Of a stretch of 12,567 nucleotides of DNA, positions 6,125-12,567 are shown in pieces. Both the position numbers and the translations under genes were made by a program. The notes beneath the pieces were generated by a model. That model worked only from the letters and a program-made list of their open reading frames with translations. It was not told where the DNA came from and made no database searches. Positions within the stretch are counted from its first letter, which is position 1. Every line of letters begins with the position of its first letter. This DNA comes from JBAYJS01 sp041664985 (GTDB lineage Bacteria > Patescibacteriota > Patescibacteriia > Buchananbacterales > UBA6539): NCBI GenBank assembly GCA_041664985.1, contig JBAYJS010000029.1, positions 1-12,567 on the forward strand, in the 5' to 3' direction.

Positions 6125-6565
6125 CTACTTTTGATTTTGGATATAAGCTAAAACTTCTTTGGCGTGCATTTGCGTGTCAACTTTAGGATAAACTTTTTCA
6201 ATCAGGCCGGAATGATTAATCAGATAAGAAACCCTTTTGGCTCCAACCAAACCTTTGGCTTCGTAAAGACTGATCACTTTTTTTTCCGGATCAGCCAAAA
6301 GCATAAAATTCAAACCGTGCTTTTCCTGAAAACTTTTATGACTTTCAACCGTGTCAGCCGAAATACCAATCACTTGAATTCCTAGTAAAGAAAAATCGGG
6401 AATATTATCACGAAAAGCACAGGCTTCTTTAGTGCAGCCGGGCGTATCATCTTTGGGATAAAAATAAAGTAAAACCCATTTACCAATAAAATCGGATAAA
6501 CGATGAGCTTGGCCGTCTTGATCCAAAAGTTCAAAATCAGGCGCTTTGGTTTTTTCAGTCAGCAT
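6125..6565 (-). CDS. bcp: Thioredoxin-dependent peroxiredoxin, Bcp/PrxQ type
   Basis: This cytoplasmic enzyme reduces hydrogen peroxide and organic hydroperoxides using thioredoxin. The 146-residue product shows the standard PrxQ layout: APDFELLDQDG at 8-18, then YFYPKDDTPGCTKEACAFRD. Cys44 is the peroxidatic cysteine, preceded by Thr41 and Pro42. Cys49 is five residues later, the resolving position used by atypical two-Cys Bcp enzymes. Further marks are VIGISAD and HAKEVLAYI near the end. Length is normal. It starts 8 bases after the response regulator stop and is followed 10 bases later by the next gene, placing peroxide defence in the same transcript as the two-component pair. Confidence 0.95.
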   Translation of the reverse strand: MLTEKTKAPDFELLDQDGQAHRLSDFIGKWVLLYFYPKDDTPGCTKEACAFRDNIPDFSLLGIQVIGISADTVESHKSFQEKHGLNFMLLADPEKKVISLYEAKGLVGAKRVSYLINHSGLIEKVYPKVDTQMHAKEVLAYIQNQK

Positions 6566-6573
6566 AAATTAAA

Positions 6574-6948
6574 TTATGATAATTCTAATTTAGCTTTGAC
6601 TTTTTTAACTACGTCCGAAACATTCCAGCCAACTTTTACCAAATATTCATAAGTGTCTTGCTCAACTGCCTCGGCTACCTTTTTGGAATCGCTTAAATTG
6701 GTTAAAATAATTACTTCCGCTTCTTTGCCCCATTGATCCTGCCTTAATTTTCCCAGCATCGTCATCCCATCCATTTTTGGCATCACCAAGTCAAGTAAAA
6801 TTAAATCTGGATGTTTGTCTAGTGCAAGTTTTAGACCCTCTTCCCCATTACTGGCAGTCAATACTTCGATCTGCTCTTGGTCAAATTGCGACAACAAGGC
6901 TTTGCGCACCATGGCTTCGTCGTCAATGATTAACAAAATTTTTTTCAT
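6574..6948 (-). CDS. Stand-alone receiver-domain response regulator
   Basis: The 124-residue product is a CheY-like receiver with no output domain. D9, D10 and the phospho-acceptor D53 (LLDLVMPKMDG) are present, with Thr83 (ILTN) and Lys105 completing the switch set. It is expected to be phosphorylated by the kinase encoded immediately upstream and to act by protein contact, as no DNA-binding part exists. The gap to the kinase gene is 42 bases, longer than others in the cluster. It contains the only clear Shine-Dalgarno site seen in the window, so this gene seems to be set up for independent or higher translation. The peroxiredoxin gene follows after 8 bases. Confidence 0.93.
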   Translation of the reverse strand: MKKILLIIDDEAMVRKALLSQFDQEQIEVLTASNGEEGLKLALDKHPDLILLDLVMPKMDGMTMLGKLRQDQWGKEAEVIILTNLSDSKKVAEAVEQDTYEYLVKVGWNVSDVVKKVKAKLELS

Positions 6949-6957
6949 AATTTTATT

Positions 6958-6965
6958 TCCTTCCT
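6958..6965 (-). promoter_or_regulatory. Shine-Dalgarno site of the response regulator gene
   Basis: On the minus strand AGGAAGGA (6965-6958) lies 9 bases before the ATG at 6948. It supports that start. It stands out because none of the other start codons with visible upstream sequence has a comparable motif. Confidence 0.75.
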
Positions 6966-6990
6966 AATTAAATAAATTAAAACTATTTAA

Positions 6991-9657
6991 CTATTTTTTA
7001 CTTTTTAGGGGCAAAGTAAAATAAAAAGTCGTGCCCTTGTTTTGTTCCGAATCAAACCAGATTTTTCCGCCGTGAGCTTCAATAATATTTTTGGCAATAT
7101 AAAGACCTAACCCCGTGCCGTCAGTTGAAATAGTGGCGATATTGTCGGCTCTAAAAAATTTCTGAAAAACCAATTTTTTCTGATGGGCTGGTATGCCAAA
7201 ACCAAAATCTCTGACATAAAACTCCACATCGCTATTGGCTAACTTACAACCAATAATAATTTTTTTATCTTTAGCCGAATATTTGATTGAATTGTTAATC
7301 AAATTTGAAAATACCTGATAAATTTTATCTTGGTCAAAATCAAAAACCAGCTTGCCGGGACAGGATTTAGCCAATTCAATATTTATATTTTTTTGAGGGA
7401 AATTGGTTTTTTGATCCTTGATTACTTTATTAATCAAAACTATGGCATCACCGGGAGTTTTTTCAATTACAAATTTTTGACCGGTTTCAATATGAGAAAC
7501 GTCCAATAAATCATTAACCAAGCGAACCATTCGTTCGTTACTGTCATAAATTTGTTGGATAAAATCAATTTGTTTTTCTGATAGTTTACCAATTTTTTGA
7601 TCAATCAGCAGTTGACTAAACCATTTAATGCCGGTCAACGGACCTCGCAATTGATGACTGGCAACAGAAATAAACTCTGATTTTGCCCGATCAATTTCTC
7701 TGGCCCGAGTGACATCCCTAATAATTGCCATGTCAGCCGGCCGGCCTTCGTAATCAACAATCGCACTGTTAGTTTCAACAAACAAAAGTTCACCGGTTTT
7801 TTTAATTATTTCAAATTCATAACGTTGAGGCACGGGCAGTCCCTTCATCCGCTTAGCATATCGCTCGAGTACAAATTTTTTAGATTTGGGGCCAATAAAC
7901 TGTAACATTGGCTTGTTTAAAAAATCGCCTGGCGCATAGCCAACCAGATTTTGCATTGTTTGATTGGCATACTTGATTAGACCGTCTTGAATAACAATTA
8001 CACCATCGCTGGATTTCTCAACAATAGTGCTGTACTTTTGTTCTGACCTTTTGATTTTTTCTTCATATTTTCTATGGGCCGTAATGTCTTCGCCGGAACT
8101 CAAACTTAAAGTAAATTCTCCTTTTTCATCTTTAATTAATTTATTGTGCCAAGAAATAATTTTTTCTTCACCAGAACTGGTGAGGATAGAATTTTCAAAA
8201 CGACTAACTGCCTTATCACCACCCCTTAAAATTTTATTAAAAACTTCTTTGGTTTTTTCTCTATCTTTTTTGGGGATAAAATTGTCAAACCAATTCTTGC
8301 CAATAATTTGTTTTTCCGAATAACCAAGCAACTCACAGCCTCTTTTATTTATTGCCACCACTTTTTGCTTACTATTAATTGTCAATAAAATAATGTCAGC
8401 TACGTCAAGATATTCTTGCAATTTGGCTTTCTCTATTTTTAATTTGTCTTCTACTTGTTTTATTAAAGTAATGTCGCGCGATAACCCCATTACACTCACA
8501 ATCCGACCATCTTGATCCTTAATTGGCGTTAATTGAGTTGAAAGCCACACTGGTCCAGACGGAAAAACGGATAAATTCTCAACATAAATCGGCCGACCGG
8601 TTTTAAAAACTTTATCAATACTGTTTTTTTGACGTATGGCAATCGCTGACGGAAATAGATTTTTAATATTTTTACCAACCAGCTTTTCTGGTTTAATCTT
8701 AAGCTGTTTAGCGCCAAATTTATTAACATATAAAATCCAGCCGTCTTTATCAACCAAATAGATATTATCTTGGGCTAGTTCTGTTAGGGCTCGATAACGT
8801 GCCTCACTTTCAGCTAACAATTTTTCTTTAATTTTATCTTTAGTAACATCTCGGAACATACCTAAAATATACCTCTTGCTGTTAAATTTTATAGCTGAAG
8901 AATTAATATCAGCATAAAAAATGCTGCCATCTTTTCTCCTAACCGGAATATCTTTGGCAATAGAAATTTTTCTTTTTACTAAATCCTTAAACCTTTGTAA
9001 AACAAAACCTAGGCTTTCTTTGGGATGAATATCGGAAACGGTTAATTTTTTAAGTTCATCCAAAGAGTAGCCTAACATTTTACAAATAACTTTATTACCA
9101 ATAAAAAATTTACCGGATTTTTCCTCAGCTAAAAGTATACCATCGCTTGAATTATCAAAAATTACTCTCAGTTCGTCCTCGGAAGATTTCAACTCAGTAA
9201 TATCGCGAATACATTCAATGGCGCCAATTAATTTTCCTTTTGAATCAAAAAGCGGTGAGGCTTTAGCCCAAACAAACGCCCCTTTACCCTGGTTCAAAAC
9301 CGGACAAAAAGTTTCAATTACCAAATTATCACCCTCTCTTTTTAAGGTTGGATATTTAGCTGCTATTTTACTTTTAGGCGCCCAAAAAAGGTCCATTAGC
9401 TGCGGCCGGGCAACACCATAGAAAGGAACGGTATAAGCATACTTACCCTTACCAATCATTTTTTTGGCCGAAACACCGGTCATTTTTTCAATTGCTCGAT
9501 TCCAAACAACTACTCGCTTATTTTCATCGATGGCTAAGGTAGCATCAGGCAAAAAATCAATAAAATCCGAAAGTTGTTTTTTACTCCCCTGCAATAAATC
9601 CACCGCCGAAAGTAGTTTAGCCTGATTTGATTTTTTATTTGTTTTATTTTTTTTCAT
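6991..9657 (-). CDS. Multi-PAS cytoplasmic sensor histidine kinase
   Basis: This is a sensor kinase of 888 residues from the ATG at 9655-9657. Five PAS domains in tandem occupy about 26-156, 157-275, 283-399, 410-528 and 537-653, most ending in a D[IV]T motif. HisKA follows with phospho-acceptor His668 in SHQLRGPLT. The ATPase domain shows N789 (LINNSIKY), DFGFG (817-821) and GTGLGLY (847-853), so it should be active. There is no signal peptide or membrane helix, so the signal is intracellular: a small molecule, redox state or light are typical for PAS, but no ligand can be read here. An in-frame TTG at 9681 would add eight residues and overlap the preceding gene by 17 bases. The ATG, 7 bases after that gene's stop, is preferred. 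The partner is most likely the receiver gene downstream. Confidence 0.92.
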   Translation of the reverse strand: MKKNKTNKKSNQAKLLSAVDLLQGSKKQLSDFIDFLPDATLAIDENKRVVVWNRAIEKMTGVSAKKMIGKGKYAYTVPFYGVARPQLMDLFWAPKSKIAAKYPTLKREGDNLVIETFCPVLNQGKGAFVWAKASPLFDSKGKLIGAIECIRDITELKSSEDELRVIFDNSSDGILLAEEKSGKFFIGNKVICKMLGYSLDELKKLTVSDIHPKESLGFVLQRFKDLVKRKISIAKDIPVRRKDGSIFYADINSSAIKFNSKRYILGMFRDVTKDKIKEKLLAESEARYRALTELAQDNIYLVDKDGWILYVNKFGAKQLKIKPEKLVGKNIKNLFPSAIAIRQKNSIDKVFKTGRPIYVENLSVFPSGPVWLSTQLTPIKDQDGRIVSVMGLSRDITLIKQVEDKLKIEKAKLQEYLDVADIILLTINSKQKVVAINKRGCELLGYSEKQIIGKNWFDNFIPKKDREKTKEVFNKILRGGDKAVSRFENSILTSSGEEKIISWHNKLIKDEKGEFTLSLSSGEDITAHRKYEEKIKRSEQKYSTIVEKSSDGVIVIQDGLIKYANQTMQNLVGYAPGDFLNKPMLQFIGPKSKKFVLERYAKRMKGLPVPQRYEFEIIKKTGELLFVETNSAIVDYEGRPADMAIIRDVTRAREIDRAKSEFISVASHQLRGPLTGIKWFSQLLIDQKIGKLSEKQIDFIQQIYDSNERMVRLVNDLLDVSHIETGQKFVIEKTPGDAIVLINKVIKDQKTNFPQKNINIELAKSCPGKLVFDFDQDKIYQVFSNLINNSIKYSAKDKKIIIGCKLANSDVEFYVRDFGFGIPAHQKKLVFQKFFRADNIATISTDGTGLGLYIAKNIIEAHGGKIWFDSEQNKGTTFYFTLPLKSKK

Positions 9658-9664
9658 AAAATCA

Positions 9665-12567
9665 TTAAATTTTTTGGACAACGGCTACTTTTCTAATTCG
9701 GTAAAGCCAAAAGATGGCTAGCAACAAAACAATTAAAGTTGCCAGTGTGGTTTGCCAATTCAAATATTTGAAAATCATCACCCATAAATTTCTTTTAACC
9801 ATAAAGCTGCTGACAGCACTAGGACGGCTTTTAACCTTGGCATTGGTATCTAAAGTCACGGCGTAAATTGTATGTTGACCGGGAGCTAACTCGGAAACGG
9901 TTTGGGAATGATTAATTTTCCAATTGCCCAAAGCATCTGTGCGGGTCTGATAAATCAGAGCTTGGTCGCTATGGATATAAATCACCACATCGGAATTGGG
10001 CAAAGAAGTACCGGTAAAACTTAAGATATCACCAGTGGTTGAAATTGAAGCGCCGGCGGCTGAAACTTTTGGCACTGGAATGCCAGGTAATTCAACAGCT
10101 TGGGTGGTTTCATTAATTAAAGCATTGGCCGGTAAAGAAACAACTTCGCCGCCGGTTGGAGCAGTTGGTAAAGTTTGGACCGGAACGGTGGTTTTATTAA
10201 TCGTTAAAGTGGTTTGCGGACTTTGATTATTGGCTGCGTCAACGGCAACTACTGAAACTGCATGGGTGCCATCAGCTAAAGCAAAAGTACTTGGTAAAAT
10301 GAAATTCCAGGCGCCGTTGCTGTCACTGGTAACGGTAAATTGATTATTATCGATTCTAATTAAAATTTGATTATTCGGATCAGAGACGCCAACAATTTGA
10401 GGTGTCGTATCGGTTAGGCTGATATTATTTTGCGGTGTTAAAACAATTGGAGCAGTTGGCGCCGAAGTGACAATATTTAAAACCACCTGGTCGGAAAATT
10501 GGCTGGCATTATTGGCACTGTCAATGGCTTTAACGGTTAAAGAATGAACGCCAGGGATAAAGTTAAAATTTTGAGCAAATGTTCCGTCGCTGTCGGTTAG
10601 ACTATTTAAACTGCCAATCAATACGCCATTATCATACAATTCAACTTTTGATCGTGGCTCAGCCAAACCGGCAATACTAAACGAGGTTTTCTGGGTTGGC
10701 GTAACTAACGGATTCAAGATTGGTTTTTGGGGCGGGATATTATCAACTAAAGCCGGCAAAAGACCGCCACCAGCCGAAACCGTCGGCGTTGTCTCTACTA
10801 CCGGCGCCGGTGCTTCGTAAAGATTAATTATTGGCACGGTAATTTCATTACCAAAATCATCAATTGCCCAAATTTTAACAAAATAATTATCAGACAAATC
10901 AATTCCAGAAATAACCGTTGAAATGGTTAACGGATTATTTAAATTGGCATCATCAACGGTGCTCCACTTAATGGCACTGCCGGTTCGATTTTCAATATCA
11001 CTCTGACTGGTGCCATGCCACAATTCATAATGATTAAAATGTGCATCGGTATTTGCCGCCCAAGTTAAAGTTGCCGAGGTTGCCGTACTGGTAAATTTGG
11101 TTAAAGCCACCAAACCCAAAGGTGCGGCCGTATCAACGGTAAAATCAGTTGATTCATAATAAATGCTGGTATTGTCAAAACTGTCGCTACCGCGCAAGCG
11201 AACGCGCATAGTGGAATTTTCCTGATTGCCAAAATCGGTACCGGCATTCCAAGTCACCGCTTTATTATTACCGGCAGTAACAGCGCCTAAATCTCCAGTC
11301 AGCGAAGTTTTAGTCACTGTCCAGGTTAAACCACCGTCAGACGAAATATCCAAAACCGTTGTTGCCGCTTCGTTTAGATTATAGCCAATCGCAACCGAAT
11401 CAGTGCTTGCAGTTTGACTGGCAGTAATTGCAGAAATTATAGGCGCTTTAGTATCCAAACTGAAATTAGCCGATGATGCGTAATCGCCCTGGTTACCAAA
11501 ATAATCTTTGGCTCGGACTCGGACTCTCATCACTGACGATTCTTGATTATTAAAATCAACATCGGCTGACCAGTTGAAAGTTTTGACGCCGGTAGTTTGA
11601 CCTAAACCAATGTCACCGTTTCTGGTCGTAGTGGCCACATTCCAAGTAGCGCCGCCGTCATCAGAAATAAAAAATTCCACCAAATGACCGGCCGAGGTAT
11701 TGTCAGCTAAAACATAATTGATAGTAACATCACCCGAACCGGAATTTTGACTAGCGGTTACGGCACTGACTACCGGTGTTTTGGTATCAACGCTAAAATT
11801 ACCGGAAACTGCATAATCCCCTAAATTGCCGTAGCGATCAGTACCGCGAATTCTAATTTTCATTACGCTGCTTTCTTGATTGGCAAAATCAATCCCCGCA
11901 TCCCAAGTCACTGACCGGCTGGTGCCGGCAGTTATCCCACTGCCAATGTCTCCGGTTAAAGTGGTAATTGGCACGGCGTAAGTTAGGCCACTATCATCAG
12001 AAATTTCTAAAGTAACAGTATTATCGGCACCCGAGAAATCAGCTAGATTATATTCAAAAGTTACAATATCGGAATTGGGTGTTTGAGCGATTGTTAAACC
12101 AGAAATTATCGGGCCGCGAGTATCAATATAAAAAGCCGAAGACCCTGCCACACTGCTGGCAGTCAAAGTGTCAGTTGAAACTAAACGCACATAGACTGTT
12201 GCTTGCTCTTGATTTGGCAAATCAGTTGCCACATCCCAGGCAAAAACATAAGCGGTACCGGTTGAACTAAAAATCAAACCACTCGTACCACTGGAACCGA
12301 CACCGGCTTTTTCGGTCATGGCTTGCCAAGTTAAACCATTGGTTGAATATTCAAAAGCGGTTAAATTGTTTGTATCGTTTTGGGCATCAGTACCGGTGTA
12401 ATTGATGGTTACATAATTACCGCTCAAAGATTGACTGGCACTGACAATATTAATACTGGGAGCGGTATTGGTAATGCCGGCTACCGCCGAATAAGCAGAT
12501 TCAGAGGAAGCAGCGTGCGCCGCATCGCTTGGATTTCTGGATTTAACCATAAAACTGTAATTGGCCA
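9665..12567 (-). CDS. Large Ig-repeat surface protein with C-terminal membrane anchor, partial (5' end beyond the right edge)
   Basis: The frame stays open to the right edge, so the gene begins outside. The codons before the first Met in view (12550) read ANYSF and join smoothly to a fibronectin-type strand, showing that this Met is internal. Residues are counted from it. After a domain end (1-28) come four related beta-sandwich repeats (29-475), a fibronectin III-like domain (about 476-577), a Pro/Gly/Ala linker, and three bacterial Ig-like domains (about 605-694, 698-786, 829-918). One membrane helix (about 932-950) and a basic tail with RIRK follow, predicting an exported, C-terminally anchored protein. 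The signal peptide must lie outside the window. Few cysteines are present. Adhesion or a surface-layer role is likely but not shown. The sensor kinase gene follows after 7 bases. Confidence 0.88.
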   Translation of the reverse strand, partial: ANYSFMVKSRNPSDAAHAASSESAYSAVAGITNTAPSINIVSASQSLSGNYVTINYTGTDAQNDTNNLTAFEYSTNGLTWQAMTEKAGVGSSGTSGLIFSSTGTAYVFAWDVATDLPNQEQATVYVRLVSTDTLTASSVAGSSAFYIDTRGPIISGLTIAQTPNSDIVTFEYNLADFSGADNTVTLEISDDSGLTYAVPITTLTGDIGSGITAGTSRSVTWDAGIDFANQESSVMKIRIRGTDRYGNLGDYAVSGNFSVDTKTPVVSAVTASQNSGSGDVTINYVLADNTSAGHLVEFFISDDGGATWNVATTTRNGDIGLGQTTGVKTFNWSADVDFNNQESSVMRVRVRAKDYFGNQGDYASSANFSLDTKAPIISAITASQTASTDSVAIGYNLNEAATTVLDISSDGGLTWTVTKTSLTGDLGAVTAGNNKAVTWNAGTDFGNQENSTMRVRLRGSDSFDNTSIYYESTDFTVDTAAPLGLVALTKFTSTATSATLTWAANTDAHFNHYELWHGTSQSDIENRTGSAIKWSTVDDANLNNPLTISTVISGIDLSDNYFVKIWAIDDFGNEITVPIINLYEAPAPVVETTPTVSAGGGLLPALVDNIPPQKPILNPLVTPTQKTSFSIAGLAEPRSKVELYDNGVLIGSLNSLTDSDGTFAQNFNFIPGVHSLTVKAIDSANNASQFSDQVVLNIVTSAPTAPIVLTPQNNISLTDTTPQIVGVSDPNNQILIRIDNNQFTVTSDSNGAWNFILPSTFALADGTHAVSVVAVDAANNQSPQTTLTINKTTVPVQTLPTAPTGGEVVSLPANALINETTQAVELPGIPVPKVSAAGASISTTGDILSFTGTSLPNSDVVIYIHSDQALIYQTRTDALGNWKINHSQTVSELAPGQHTIYAVTLDTNAKVKSRPSAVSSFMVKRNLWVMIFKYLNWQTTLATLIVLLLAIFWLYRIRKVAVVQKI
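11126..12466 (-). repeat. Four tandem protein repeats of about 110 residues in the surface protein
   Basis: Four diverged copies lie at about 12466-12119, 12115-11780, 11776-11447 and 11443-11126. Each begins with a P-x-I/V-S-x-[IL]-T-x-[AS]-Q type strand. Each has an EISDDGG-T or STNGLTW turn, then W-[DNS]-A-x-x-D-[FL]-x-NQE, then an MRVRxRxxD strand with GN, and ends F-x-[IVL]-D-T. The two middle copies are the most alike. The pattern fits an Ig-like or fibronectin-like sandwich array built by internal duplication. Confidence 0.85.

Noticed and set aside
9658..9681. TTG start for the histidine kinase
   Set aside because: It would overlap the preceding gene by 17 bases, has no ribosome binding site and adds only eight residues; the ATG at 9657 is simpler. 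It cannot be fully excluded.
12548..12550. ATG as the start of the surface protein
   Set aside because: The frame is open upstream to the window edge, the residues before it continue a beta-sandwich domain, and no signal peptide follows it.
1..12567. TGA reassignment (glycine or tryptophan) as in Gracilibacteria or mycoplasmas
   Set aside because: All genes read in full with the standard code and none shows an in-frame TGA; tryptophan and glycine use their normal codons.
1..12567. CRISPR arrays, tRNA or rRNA genes, insertion sequences
   Set aside because: No regularly spaced direct repeats, cloverleaf-like segments, transposase motifs or terminal inverted repeats were seen in the short gaps between genes.

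Overview
The window (AT-rich, by eye about 40% GC) looks like a chromosomal piece of an uncultivated bacterium, most likely a candidate phyla radiation (Patescibacteria) member. This is inferred from compact minus-strand operons, a 61-residue four-cysteine L28, a long 'GFTLIE' prepilin, a giant Ig-repeat surface protein, a multi-PAS kinase without membrane segments, and almost no Shine-Dalgarno sites. No single marker proves the lineage. All genes except rpmB are on the minus strand. The standard bacterial code reads through every gene.

Region 1 (1-2740) is a str-type ribosomal operon read leftward: promoter, rpsL (S12), rpsG (S7), then fusA (EF-G), which is cut by the left edge after about 550 of roughly 700 codons. 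Its leader carries a small hairpin and a possible leaderless mini-ORF.

Region 2 (2741-3711) holds an M50/site-2 protease gene ending only 8 bases before the str promoter. Divergent from it is rpmB (L28). The two promoters lie in the short gap between them. rpmB converges on the prepilin gene, and a 20-bp perfect inverted repeat between them should terminate both.

Region 3 (3732-4760) encodes a large type IV prepilin or pseudopilin with a central beta-rich insertion and a calcium-loop-like motif. It has its own extended -10 promoter.

Region 4 (4761-12567) is a tightly packed leftward cluster. In transcription order it holds a large C-terminally anchored Ig-like surface protein (5' end outside the window), a five-PAS histidine kinase, a stand-alone receiver protein, a Bcp-type peroxiredoxin, a conserved protein of unknown function, a small four-helix membrane protein, and TspO. 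Most gaps are 4 to 15 bases; the kinase-to-receiver gap is 42. The grouping suggests, but does not prove, a co-expressed unit linking the cell surface and signalling to peroxide or porphyrin-related functions. No RNA genes, insertion sequences or CRISPR arrays were seen, and no gene-free stretch exceeds about 170 bases.
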